The translations under genes and the position numbers were made by a program. 45,858 nt of DNA from an uncultured Bacteroides sp. (lineage in GTDB: Bacteria; Bacteroidota; Bacteroidia; Bacteroidales; UBA932): NCBI GenBank assembly GCA_900543205.1, contig UQQM01000017.1, positions 1-45,858 on the forward strand. Direction: 5' to 3'. The notes under the pieces were generated by a model, which worked only from the letters and a program-made list of their open reading frames with translations, made no database searches and had not been told where the DNA came from. This document shows positions 16,896 to 24,736 of this stretch, one piece after another; the first letter of the stretch is position 1, and every line of letters starts with the position of its first letter.

Positions 16896-17899
16896 ATATG
16901 CTCGACTTCCGGATGAAGCTCGACCCCGTAGCGGGATTTCACCTCATCGACTATTCTTCTTTCCAGGGCCAGCACGTCCTCCGGCGTCGCCCCGCCGCTG
17001 GCGTTCACTATCACGAGCGGCTGCCTCTCATATACCGCCGCACCCCCGTGCACCGCACCCTTGAGTCCGCAGCTGTCTATCAGCCACGCCGCAGGAATCT
17101 TCACGCCGCCTTCCGGCAGATCGTAATGCGGAGCGCTTCCGTCGGGCGAAATCCTCGCGAACTCTTCGGCGCTCACCACGGGATTCTTGAAGAAGCTGCC
17201 GGCGCTTCCGAGCTCCTCCGGATCGGGGAGCTTGCTGCGCCTTATTCCCATCACGGCCTCGCGCACCTTTTGCGGGGTCAGGCCGTCCGAATCGTTCAGC
17301 GCCTCTTTCAGCCCCTTGTATTCCAGCCTCGGGCTCGCTTTCCGTGTCAGGCGGAAAAGCACGCTGGTGACCACATAGCGGCCCTTGCTCCCTTCTTCCT
17401 TGAACATCGAACTGCGGTAGCCGTAACCGCACTCGGACATCTTGAAACGGCATTTCCTCCTCTCCTTGAGGTCGTAGCACACGACCCCCGAGATAATGTC
17501 CTTGATTTCAGCGCCGTATGCCCCGATGTTCTGCACCGCCGCCGCTCCGACTTCTCCGGGAATCAGCGACAGGTTCTCCGCGCCCCAGAGGCCGTGGCGG
17601 CAGGTCTCGGCCACGAAGCTGTCGAAATTCACCCCGGCCCCCACCATGACGGGCACCTCGTCCAGCCCCACGTCCACATATTTTATGTATTCTATGTTGG
17701 AATGGAGCACGGTGCCAGGAAAGTCGCCGGTGAACAGCAGGTTGCTTCCCTCACCTATATGGAGCAGCGGGCCGGGCAGCCTGTCGAAGTTCAGGCCCTC
17801 CAGCTCCGCCACGCTCTCATATTCGACGAAACACGCGCAGGACACCTTCATCCTGAACGTGTTCATCGAAGAGAGGTCGTAGTCGAACTTTATCCTCAT
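16892..17899 (-). CDS. murB: UDP-N-acetylenolpyruvoylglucosamine reductase
   Basis: FAD enzyme that reduces the MurA product to UDP-N-acetylmuramate. The 335-residue protein shows the FAD-binding motifs [16 protein letters not shown] and [18 protein letters not shown], and the catalytic serine S235 in [10 protein letters not shown]. The YRSSMFK segment with the substrate-binding Tyr marks it as a type I MurB. It overlaps aspS by 4 bases and murA by 4 bases, so MurB and MurA are made from one message in pathway-reversed order. Confidence 0.95.
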   Translation of the reverse strand: MRIKFDYDLSSMNTFRMKVSCACFVEYESVAELEGLNFDRLPGPLLHIGEGSNLLFTGDFPGTVLHSNIEYIKYVDVGLDEVPVMVGAGVNFDSFVAETCRHGLWGAENLSLIPGEVGAAAVQNIGAYGAEIKDIISGVVCYDLKERRKCRFKMSECGYGYRSSMFKEEGSKGRYVVTSVLFRLTRKASPRLEYKGLKEALNDSDGLTPQKVREAVMGIRRSKLPDPEELGSAGSFFKNPVVSAEEFARISPDGSAPHYDLPEGGVKIPAAWLIDSCGLKGAVHGGAAVYERQPLVIVNASGGATPEDVLALERRIVDEVKSRYGVELHPEVEHI

Positions 17900-19665
17900 T
17901 CGCCCTTCCAGGTTGAAGCCAGGCAGAGCTCGTCCATCTGGCTCTGGTCAATCTTGGAAGGAGAATCTATCATCACGTCGCGGCCCTGGTTGTTCTTCGG
18001 GAAGGCGATGTAGTCGCGTATGGTCTCCTGTCCGCCGAAGAGGGCGCAGACCCTGTCGAAACCGAAAGCGAGGCCTCCGTGAGGGGGCGCGCCGTATTTG
18101 AAGGCGTTGATGATGAATCCGAACTTGTATTCGGCGTCCTCCTTGCTGATGCCGAGCACGTCGAACATACGGCTCTGCATGGCCGCATCGTGGATACGGA
18201 TGGAGCCGCCGCCGAGCTCGGTGCCGTTGAGCACGAAGTCGTAGGCGTTGGCGCACACCTGCTCGAGGTCCTCCTTGCGGTCGGAGTAGAAGAGCTTCTC
18301 ATGCTCGGGCTTGGGAGCCGTGAACGGATGGTGCATCGCGTAGAAGCGGCCGTCCTCCTCGCTCCATTCGAGCAGAGGGAAGTCCACGATCCAGAGCGGG
18401 GCGAACACATGGGGGTCGCGCAGGCCGAGACGGTTGCCCATTTCGATACGCAGCACTCCGAGCTGGGTCTGGGTCTTGCGCTTAGGGCCGCAGAGCACGA
18501 GCAACAGGTCGCCGTTCTGCGCTCCGCATTCCGCCGCGATTCCGTGAAGCTTCTCCGGAGAATAGAACTTGTCCACGCTGGACTTGACGCTTCCGTCGGG
18601 ATTCAGCTTCACATATACCAGGCCCTTCGCGCCCACCTGCGGCCTCTTCACCCATTCGGTGAGCTCGTCAAGCTGCTTGCGGGTGTATTCGGCACAGCCG
18701 GGAACCGCGATGGCACCCACATAGTCGGCTGAATCGAAAACTCCGAAGCCGCAGCCTTTCACGGAAGCGGTGATGTCCTTTATGGTCATGCCGAAGCGTA
18801 TGTCCGGCTTGTCGGAACCGTAATTGTCCATCGCGTCGTACCAGCTCATCCTGGGAAGCGGGTCCGGTATCTCCACGCCGAGCGCGTTCCTGAACATCGT
18901 GCGCATCATGCCCTCGAAGGTGTTCAGTACGTCCTCCTGCTCCACGAAGCTCATCTCGCAGTCAATCTGCGTGAACTCCGGCTGGCGGTCGGCCCTGAGG
19001 TCCTCGTCGCGGAAGCAGCGGACAATCTGGAAATAGCGGTCATATCCGGCCACCATCAGCAGCTGCTTGAAGGTCTGGGGAGACTGGGGCAGCGCGTAGA
19101 AAGTGCCCGGGTTCATGCGGGAGGGCACCACGAAGTCGCGCGCTCCTTCCGGGGTGGACTTTATCAGATAGGGGGTCTCTATCTCCATGAATCCCTGGCT
19201 GTCAAGGTAGTTGCGCACCTCGTGGGCAAGGCGGTGCCTCAGTGCAAGGGCGCGCTGGAGAGGCGGACGGCGAAGGTCGAGGTAGCGGTACTTCGCGCGA
19301 AGATCCTCACCACCGTCGCTGACCTCCTCGATAGTGAACGGAGGGGTCACGGACTTGTTGAGCACATTGATGCTCTCCAGCCTTATCTCGATGTCGCCGG
19401 TGGGCATCTTGGGGTTCTTGCTGGCCCTTTCGACCACCTCTCCGACAGCCTGAATCACGTATTCGCGCCCGAGGCCGCCGGCGGTCTCGACAAGCACATG
19501 GTCAGCATCGGCCTCAACCACGAGCTGGGTGATGCCGTAGCGGTCACGCAGGTCGATGAAGGTCATTCCGCCGAGTTTGCGGGATTTCTGCACCCATCCC
19601 GCGAGGGTGACTTTCTTTCCGGCGTCGGAGAGCCGGAGTTCTCCGCAAGTGTGAGTTCTGTACAT
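17896..19665 (-). CDS. aspS: Aspartate-tRNA ligase
   Basis: Class II synthetase that charges tRNA-Asp. From [11 protein letters not shown] the protein is 589 residues: an N-terminal OB-fold anticodon domain (about 1-105), motif 2 with [19 protein letters not shown], the bacterial GAD insertion (about 285-410), and motif 3 GLAFGFDRV near the C-terminus. The frame extends 13 codons upstream to 19704, but that part overlaps the promoter box and has no family match, so I chose 19665. It is the first gene of an eight-gene chain that continues through cell-wall and aspartate-family genes. Confidence 0.95.
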   Translation of the reverse strand: MYRTHTCGELRLSDAGKKVTLAGWVQKSRKLGGMTFIDLRDRYGITQLVVEADADHVLVETAGGLGREYVIQAVGEVVERASKNPKMPTGDIEIRLESINVLNKSVTPPFTIEEVSDGGEDLRAKYRYLDLRRPPLQRALALRHRLAHEVRNYLDSQGFMEIETPYLIKSTPEGARDFVVPSRMNPGTFYALPQSPQTFKQLLMVAGYDRYFQIVRCFRDEDLRADRQPEFTQIDCEMSFVEQEDVLNTFEGMMRTMFRNALGVEIPDPLPRMSWYDAMDNYGSDKPDIRFGMTIKDITASVKGCGFGVFDSADYVGAIAVPGCAEYTRKQLDELTEWVKRPQVGAKGLVYVKLNPDGSVKSSVDKFYSPEKLHGIAAECGAQNGDLLLVLCGPKRKTQTQLGVLRIEMGNRLGLRDPHVFAPLWIVDFPLLEWSEEDGRFYAMHHPFTAPKPEHEKLFYSDRKEDLEQVCANAYDFVLNGTELGGGSIRIHDAAMQSRMFDVLGISKEDAEYKFGFIINAFKYGAPPHGGLAFGFDRVCALFGGQETIRDYIAFPKNNQGRDVMIDSPSKIDQSQMDELCLASTWKGE

Positions 19666-19692
19666 ATCTCGTGTCGTTATCTTCCGAATTTG

Positions 19693-19700
19693 CAAAGATA
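19693..19700 (-). promoter_or_regulatory. -7 box for the aspS-murBA-thrA-dap operon
   Basis: Minus-strand TATCTTTG at 19700-19693 matches the Bacteroidota TAnnTTTG box and lies 28 bases before the aspS ATG. No clear -33 TTTG is seen at the right distance. It is the only visible promoter for the whole eight-gene leftward chain, though internal promoters inside coding sequence cannot be excluded. Confidence 0.5.
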
Positions 19701-19723
19701 ACAATTATTCAGACCGGCCGGCA

Positions 19724-19750
19724 TTGATTGGGAATAATTCCTTACCTTTG
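19724..19750 (+). promoter_or_regulatory. Probable promoter of the queD-folE cluster
   Basis: TTG at 19724-19726 and TACCTTTG at 19743-19750 resemble the Bacteroidota -33 and -7 boxes, with a slightly short 16-base spacer. The predicted RNA start lies about 15 bases before the queD ATG. It is divergent from, and close to, the aspS promoter. Confidence 0.5.
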
Positions 19751-19771
19751 CCTTTCTTAAAGAAAGAAGGG

Positions 19772-20122
19772 ATGTACTACGTTTCCAAGAAGCTCGAGAT
19801 AGCCGCAAGCCATCATCTGACGACCGAACCGCCGACCAAGTGTTCGCGGCTGCACGGCCACAACTACAGGGTGGAGATATTCTGCCGCTCGGAGGAGCTG
19901 GACGCGAACGGGATGGTGACGGACTTCGGGCTGATAAAGGCGCGGGTGTTCGACGTGCTCGACCACCGCGACCTCAACGAAGTGCTGCCGTTCAACCCGA
20001 CCTCGGAGAACATCGCCAGATGGATATGCGGGCAGGTGCCGGGCTGCTACAAGGTCAGCGTGCAGGAGACAAGCGGCAACACGGCGGTGTACATCAAGGA
20101 TTACGTGCCGGGGGATCTTTGA
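19772..20122 (+). CDS. queD: 6-carboxytetrahydropterin synthase (QueD)
   Basis: Converts 7,8-dihydroneopterin triphosphate to 6-carboxytetrahydropterin in the queuosine/deazapurine pathway. The 116-residue protein has the zinc His in SHHL and the C-x-x-x-H-G-H motif in CSRLHGHNY, with the catalytic Cys present, plus a C-terminal VQETSGN segment with the conserved Glu. The frame opens at a TTG 16 codons earlier, overlapping the promoter; the ATG after AAGAAGG matches the family start. It lies 47 bases before folE, which makes its substrate. Confidence 0.9.
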   Translation: MYYVSKKLEIAASHHLTTEPPTKCSRLHGHNYRVEIFCRSEELDANGMVTDFGLIKARVFDVLDHRDLNEVLPFNPTSENIARWICGQVPGCYKVSVQETSGNTAVYIKDYVPGDL

Positions 20123-20169
20123 CTGACGGATTCCCGCCCGGCCCGTCGGGCACAATAAAGAAAAAAGCG

Positions 20170-20754
20170 ATGATTACTGAAGAACAGGCGAGGCAGGACA
20201 TAAGGGAACTGCTCGAATACATAGGCGAGGACCCCTCACGCACGGGGCTCAAGGACACTCCGGACAGGATGCTCAGGATGTTCAGGGAGATTTTCCGGGG
20301 CTACGACCCCGCGCAGAAGCCGGAGATAACGACCTTCCCCAACGGACAGGACGGCATAGTCTACGACAACATGGTAGTGGATTCGGGCACTTTCTACTCG
20401 GTCTGCGAGCACCATTGCCGCACCTTCTTCGGAGAATACTGGTTCGCCTATCTGCCCAACCCCAAGGGGCGCATACTCGGCCTCTCGAAAATCGCCCGCG
20501 CCGTGGACTACTGCGCCTCGCGCCTGCAGGTGCAGGAGAGGCTGGTGCACGACGTGGTGGAAATGCTCACCGAAGCGCTCGGCACCGAGAACCCTCCGCG
20601 CGGAATGGCCCTGATGATGCGCGGACGCCACATGTGCAAGGAGGGACGCGGCGCGCGCAAGCCCGGAATGATGACCACGACCTGCCTGACCGGAGCCTTC
20701 CGCAACAATCCCGAAGTGCGCAATGAGTTCCTGTCGTATGTCGGGAAAATCTGA
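20170..20754 (+). CDS. folE: GTP cyclohydrolase I
   Basis: Opens and rearranges GTP to 7,8-dihydroneopterin triphosphate, the shared precursor of folate and queuosine. The 194-residue protein (ATG at 20170) has the zinc motif SVCEHHCRTFFG, the core LGLSKIARAVDYCASRLQVQERL, and MMRGRHMCKEGRGARK with the second zinc Cys. The length is normal for type I enzymes. It is flanked on both sides by QueD-family genes (47-base and 18-base gaps), so the three genes probably form one operon feeding two pterin branches. Confidence 0.95.
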   Translation: MITEEQARQDIRELLEYIGEDPSRTGLKDTPDRMLRMFREIFRGYDPAQKPEITTFPNGQDGIVYDNMVVDSGTFYSVCEHHCRTFFGEYWFAYLPNPKGRILGLSKIARAVDYCASRLQVQERLVHDVVEMLTEALGTENPPRGMALMMRGRHMCKEGRGARKPGMMTTTCLTGAFRNNPEVRNEFLSYVGKI

Positions 20755-20772
20755 GAAACAACAGAACACAAA

Positions 20773-21108
20773 ATGTACAAGGTCAAGAAGACGATGGAGA
20801 TTTCGGCGAGCCACAGCCTGCATTTCAGCAAGGCGGGAGTCGACGAGCCAATGCACGGGCACAACTGGACGGTGACGGTGTGGTGCCGCAGCGAGGAACT
20901 TGACGAGGACGGCCTCGTCGTGGACTTCCTCGACATTGAAAGACGCATCCACGACTACCTAGACCACGGCAACCTCAACGAGCTGCTGCCCTTCAACCCC
21001 AGCACCGAGAACCTCGCCCGCTGGATCTGCGAGCAGGTGCCGAAATGCTGGCGGGTGGATGTCCGCGAATGCGAAGGCAACGAGGCGAGCTACGAAACCG
21101 ACAAGTGA
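20773..21108 (+). CDS. QueD/PTPS-family protein lacking the catalytic Cys, PTPS-III-like
   Basis: A 111-residue second member of the 6-pyruvoyltetrahydropterin synthase family. Zinc histidines remain (SHSL and HGHNW), but the Cys four residues before HGH in QueD is Asp here, and a Glu stands three before (EPMHGH). Cys-to-Glu variants of this family, called PTPS-III, cleave dihydroneopterin to 6-hydroxymethyldihydropterin and replace FolB in some organisms. Adjacent folE (18-base gap) supports a folate role. I infer PTPS-III function; a catalytically dead or differently acting QueD paralogue is the alternative. Confidence 0.75.
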   Translation: MYKVKKTMEISASHSLHFSKAGVDEPMHGHNWTVTVWCRSEELDEDGLVVDFLDIERRIHDYLDHGNLNELLPFNPSTENLARWICEQVPKCWRVDVRECEGNEASYETDK

Positions 21109-21115
21109 TTTCTTC

Positions 21116-21146
21116 GTTGCCACATCCTTCATTTTTGCTACATTTG
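21116..21146 (+). promoter_or_regulatory. Promoter of the AlbA/ATP-binding gene
   Basis: TTG at 21116-21118 and TACATTTG at 21139-21146 give a Bacteroidota-type promoter with a 20-base spacer, about 22 bases before the ATG at 21169. The gene therefore has its own start of transcription and need not depend on the folE cluster. Confidence 0.55.
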
Positions 21147-21168
21147 TATCAAATCGGACAGACCGGAC

Positions 21169-22839
21169 ATGGACAAGAACGCCAAATATAGCAGATTGTT
21201 GGATGAGCAGATAGCATCCATTCAAAAAGAAAACAGACACATTGAATTCAAGTCCAATTATCAGGATCCCGATAAACTGGGGCAATATATATCCGCCCTC
21301 TCTAATGGCGCATGTCTGGACGGGAAAGATTTCGGCTACCTGTATTTCGGAGTTCAGGATAAAACCCTGGAAATAACCGGAACATCATTTGACCCATCAA
21401 AAGAGAAAGCCAAAGGGAACCAGTCCCTGGAATTGTATCTTAGAGTGATGATATCCCCGAAAATCAATTTCTCAATAGAGGATTTCACCTATCAGAAGAA
21501 TGGTAACCCCCTGCGCCTTGTAGTATTCAAGATTCCGGCAGCTGTCGGCCAGCCTACTTGCTTTAAACAGAAATCATGGATCCGTGTGGACAGCCATACA
21601 ACCGACCTTGCACCATATACCGAGTGGATTCGTAAAATATACAATTCAAGAACAGACTGGACAGCTCAGATTATAGAAGATGCAACCATCGAAGACCTTG
21701 ACAAGGACGCCATCCAATCAGCATGGGAAGGATACGGGCAACGCTTCCCCGATTTCTCTGAAACATTGCAGACTTGGAATGATGCAACCTTCCTCGACAA
21801 GGCAGGACTGACCATAGACGGAAAGATAACACGGACGGCAATGCTGCTGGTGGGCAAGCCGGAAAAAGCCTACAAACTTGGTCACATTGCCCAAATGGAC
21901 TGGAAATGCTTTCAAGATGGAGAAATAATCGGACAGCTGTTCACAATCCCATTCTTGAAAACAACGACTGAACTGATGTTGAAAATCAGAAACTACCGAA
22001 TCAAAATATACCCTCACAATTCATTGATTCCGGCAGAAATATGGAAATATGACATCAGAAGCATCCTTGAAGGGCTGCATAACTGCATTGCGCATCAGGA
22101 TTATACCAAGGACGAGCGCATCATCGTTACTGAAGATAAGGAGAAACTGACATTCGAAAATGCCGGTTGCTTTTATGAGGGTGATTACGAACAATATATC
22201 CTTGGAGAGAAGACTCCGAAAAAGTATCGTAATCCTTTCCTTGTGAAAGCCATGCTGAACGTGAAGATGATAGACTCTCAAGGTTTCGGTATTCACAATA
22301 TGTATATGCGGCAAAAGGAGCGCTATCTTCCAATGCCTGATTATGAAGGGACAGACGAATCACATGTCATAATGCACCTGCCCGGCTCCGTAATCGATGT
22401 CAACTACAGCACGATGCTAATGGAGAACGCTGACATTTCTCTGACCGAAGCCGTTCTACTTGACATGGTGCAGAAAGGTAAAACATTAAGCGACAACGCA
22501 ATCAGTATCCTACGCAAGAAAAAGCTGATAGAGGGAAGAAAACCGAAATTCTATATTGCAAAGACACTGGCACAACATACGGACCGGAAAGTCGAATACT
22601 CCCGACATAAGGGTCTGATCAGCAAATCCTGTGAAAGCCTCCTTGTCGATTCACTAAAGGATCACGGCGAATTGACAAGACAGGACATTGACTTACTTTT
22701 ATGGCCCGTCCTGTCTGATCAGTTGAATGATACCCAGAAAAAGGCTAAAATAGGAAACTTGCTGACTAAATTGAGGAAAAAAGGCATCTTGTCCAATGTC
22801 ACAAAAGGCAATAGTTCCGTATGGTCCATCAAGCAATAA
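21169..22839 (+). CDS. AlbA/Schlafen-domain putative DNA-binding, ATP-binding protein
   Basis: A 556-residue protein of the type often labelled RecG-like or transcriptional regulator. The N-terminal part (about 15-150) resembles the AlbA_2/Schlafen domain (HIEFKSNY; LYFGVQD). The middle (about 290-410) resembles HATPase_c_4, with ILEGLHNCIAHQDYT and QGFGIHNMYMRQ. The C-terminus (about 430-556) looks like winged helices. The gene is visibly AT-richer than both neighbours and uses different codons (many AAA, ATA), suggesting horizontal arrival. It has its own promoter and is followed by an 11-bp tandem repeat. Function is unknown; a role in defence or gene control is a guess. Confidence 0.8.
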   Translation: MDKNAKYSRLLDEQIASIQKENRHIEFKSNYQDPDKLGQYISALSNGACLDGKDFGYLYFGVQDKTLEITGTSFDPSKEKAKGNQSLELYLRVMISPKINFSIEDFTYQKNGNPLRLVVFKIPAAVGQPTCFKQKSWIRVDSHTTDLAPYTEWIRKIYNSRTDWTAQIIEDATIEDLDKDAIQSAWEGYGQRFPDFSETLQTWNDATFLDKAGLTIDGKITRTAMLLVGKPEKAYKLGHIAQMDWKCFQDGEIIGQLFTIPFLKTTTELMLKIRNYRIKIYPHNSLIPAEIWKYDIRSILEGLHNCIAHQDYTKDERIIVTEDKEKLTFENAGCFYEGDYEQYILGEKTPKKYRNPFLVKAMLNVKMIDSQGFGIHNMYMRQKERYLPMPDYEGTDESHVIMHLPGSVIDVNYSTMLMENADISLTEAVLLDMVQKGKTLSDNAISILRKKKLIEGRKPKFYIAKTLAQHTDRKVEYSRHKGLISKSCESLLVDSLKDHGELTRQDIDLLLWPVLSDQLNDTQKKAKIGNLLTKLRKKGILSNVTKGNSSVWSIKQ

Positions 22840-22840
22840 A

Positions 22841-22884
22841 TTAAGAGCGATTTAAGAGCGATTTAAGAGCGATTTAAGAGCGAC
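22841..22884. repeat. 11-bp tandem repeat, four copies
   Basis: The unit TTAAGAGCGAT occurs at 22841-22851, 22852-22862 and 22863-22873, then once more with a final C (22874-22884). The array begins two bases after the stop of the AlbA-type gene and ends 29 bases before the next ATG. Because 11 is not a multiple of 3, gain or loss of a unit would change any reading frame through it; read on from the present stop it would give IKSDLRAI and then another stop. Confidence 0.95.
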
Positions 22885-22913
22885 AGCGCGCTATATCACT
22901 GATTCACAATGCT

Positions 22914-23858
22914 ATGCGTCAAATCACAGGGAAATACATTCTGCCGGCCATTCTCGGAATGCTGCTTTTTCTGCCGGAGGCAAACGCGATAATTCCTGAC
23001 CGGCAATACCTACGTCTGCCCCAGGAAGCCGGTCTCATCTACAGGAAGCTGGACGTGACCACCGGAGACGGGTTCCGGATCGAAACATGGTTCTATCCCG
23101 CACAGGATTTTCCCGGAGAGGACAGCGGGCGGCAGGACATGCTGCCGTACAGTACCATCGATGAAGAACAGAGACCGACCCTGGTCATCTGCAACGGCGA
23201 TGCGGGGAACATGTCGTACCAGCAGATAGACCTCGCGATGATTTACGCCGCTTGCGGATTCAATGTGGTGACTTTCGACTGGAGAGGGTTCGGGGCCAGT
23301 TCGGAATTCGAAATGGACGACGACTATCTCTGCTACACTGAAATGCTGGAAGACTACAGGGCGGTGCTGGCCGCCGTCAAAGGGCAGGAGGAGGTCGACG
23401 GAGACTGCATCTTCCTGATGGGATGGTCGACCGGGGCATATCTGAGCATGATTACGGCATACAACGATGAGAACGCCGCCGGCTGCATCCTCTCCGGAGT
23501 CCCGTCCACGTTCGGGGAAATCATCCCCATCCTTGTCAGGAACCACCCTGCCGGGAAGACCGAAGCCGAACTCATCGTGCCCGAAGACTTCCCGAAGGAA
23601 CAGATGCCCGCGCTCATAGCTCCGGAATTCGGAAAACCTATCATGATCATTGCCGGGTCAAAGGACGACCGGACGCCGCAATGGATGGCGGAAAAAATCT
23701 ACGACGCCCTCCCCGAAGACACGTTCAAGAGGCTTTCCATATTCGAAAACGCAGGCCACGGAGGGACGGACGCCCCGTATTTCATCGACACGCCGCGCTA
23801 TGTCGAAGAAACCGCGACATTCATCCTGGAGGCCGCAGGGCAGAATCAATATAATTGA
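22914..23858 (+). CDS. Secreted alpha/beta hydrolase
   Basis: A 314-residue serine hydrolase with an N-terminal signal peptide (about residues 1-25, ending in ANA), so probably periplasmic. The alpha/beta hydrolase elements are in order: an oxyanion region NGDAGNMS, DWRGFGAS, the nucleophile elbow GWSTGA, the acid loop GSKDDRTP and the catalytic His in NAGHGG. This look matches BAAT/S9-like or bem46-type hydrolases of unknown substrate. It stands alone between the tandem repeat and a convergent gene, with no clear promoter box. Confidence 0.82.
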   Translation: MRQITGKYILPAILGMLLFLPEANAIIPDRQYLRLPQEAGLIYRKLDVTTGDGFRIETWFYPAQDFPGEDSGRQDMLPYSTIDEEQRPTLVICNGDAGNMSYQQIDLAMIYAACGFNVVTFDWRGFGASSEFEMDDDYLCYTEMLEDYRAVLAAVKGQEEVDGDCIFLMGWSTGAYLSMITAYNDENAAGCILSGVPSTFGEIIPILVRNHPAGKTEAELIVPEDFPKEQMPALIAPEFGKPIMIIAGSKDDRTPQWMAEKIYDALPEDTFKRLSIFENAGHGGTDAPYFIDTPRYVEETATFILEAAGQNQYN

Positions 23859-23917
23859 CGTGCAGTCTGCCATACTGCTCCGAGACAGGCCTTTCCAGCC
23901 TATCGCAGGGCAGAATC
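23834..23917. repeat. 14-bp direct repeat around the hydrolase stop codon
   Basis: CGCAGGGCAGAATC occurs at 23834-23847, inside the last codons of the hydrolase gene, and again at 23904-23917 in the short convergent gap. The copies are 70 bases apart. It may be a small duplication or a chance match; nothing mobile lies between. Confidence 0.6.
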
Positions 23918-23928
23918 GGCAGGCAACT

Positions 23929-24723
23929 CTACAGTTTATAATATGACGACAGTATCGCCGCGAACCAGCTCGGCGGCAGAACAGCCTTGAGCAACACCGA
24001 CAGGCGCTGTTCCAGCGAAGCCACCACATAGCTGTAGCGGGGATTCCTCTTCCTGACAATCTTAGAGACCTTGCGTGCCAGCACCTCGGGCTTCAGTCCC
24101 GAGCTCTCGTCGTGCTCGATGCTTTCTAGAGACTTGGCGTAGGTCCGGTAGACCTTGTACGCCTCCGGGTCGGCCACGCTCTTGCGCTGGGCGGTGAAGC
24201 CCGTCGAGAAATCACCCGGCTCTATGACCACGACCTTTATTCCGAAAGCCTTGGTCTCCAGCCTCAACGCCTCGCAATAGCCTTCTATCGCGAACTTGGA
24301 AGCCGAATACAGACCCTGGAAAGGCAGGCCCATCAGACCGCCGATCGAACTCAGGCAGATTATCTTCCCTCCGCCCTGCCGGCGCATCACCGGAACCACA
24401 TGATGCAGGAAACGCACCATTCCGAGCCAGTTCACGTCCATCTGACGGCGGGCCTCCTCTATGGAGTTGAACTCCAGCGGCCCGCCTATGCCCATTCCGG
24501 CGTTGTTGATGAACACGTCGATGCGCCCCTCGGCATCGACGACCTGCCCGACAGCCGCTTCCACCTGGGCGTCATCGGTGACTTCGGCTGAAATGTAGGT
24601 CACTCCGGGAATATGCTCGACCTTGCGGCGGCAGGTTCCGTAGACTTTATGCCCTTCCGAAGAAAGCCGCCCGGCCATGGCCTTGCCGAAGCCGGAGGAG
24701 ATTCCGGTTATCAGTATTATCAT
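23929..24723 (-). CDS. Short-chain dehydrogenase, candidate 3-ketosphinganine reductase
   Basis: A 264-residue classical short-chain dehydrogenase/reductase. The NAD(P) motif TGISSGFG (6-13), NNAG near 93, the catalytic Ser in LSSIGG and the Y-x-x-x-K in YSASKFA are all present. A basic residue after the first strand (RRK) suggests NADPH. The C-terminal part (LEQRLSVLLKAVLPPSWF) is hydrophobic and may touch the membrane. It starts 13 bases after a serine palmitoyltransferase gene, so reduction of 3-ketosphinganine is a reasonable inference; a general ketoacyl reductase is possible. Confidence 0.82.
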   Translation of the reverse strand: MIILITGISSGFGKAMAGRLSSEGHKVYGTCRRKVEHIPGVTYISAEVTDDAQVEAAVGQVVDAEGRIDVFINNAGMGIGGPLEFNSIEEARRQMDVNWLGMVRFLHHVVPVMRRQGGGKIICLSSIGGLMGLPFQGLYSASKFAIEGYCEALRLETKAFGIKVVVIEPGDFSTGFTAQRKSVADPEAYKVYRTYAKSLESIEHDESSGLKPEVLARKVSKIVRKRNPRYSYVVASLEQRLSVLLKAVLPPSWFAAILSSYYKL

Positions 24724-24736
24724 CTTCCGTAAACCT

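Noticed and set aside
19666..19704. N-terminal extensions of aspS (to 19704), susC (to 30587) and the response regulator (to 28298)
   Set aside because: They overlap promoter boxes or upstream genes and lack family similarity; internal ATGs match the known protein starts or signal peptides.
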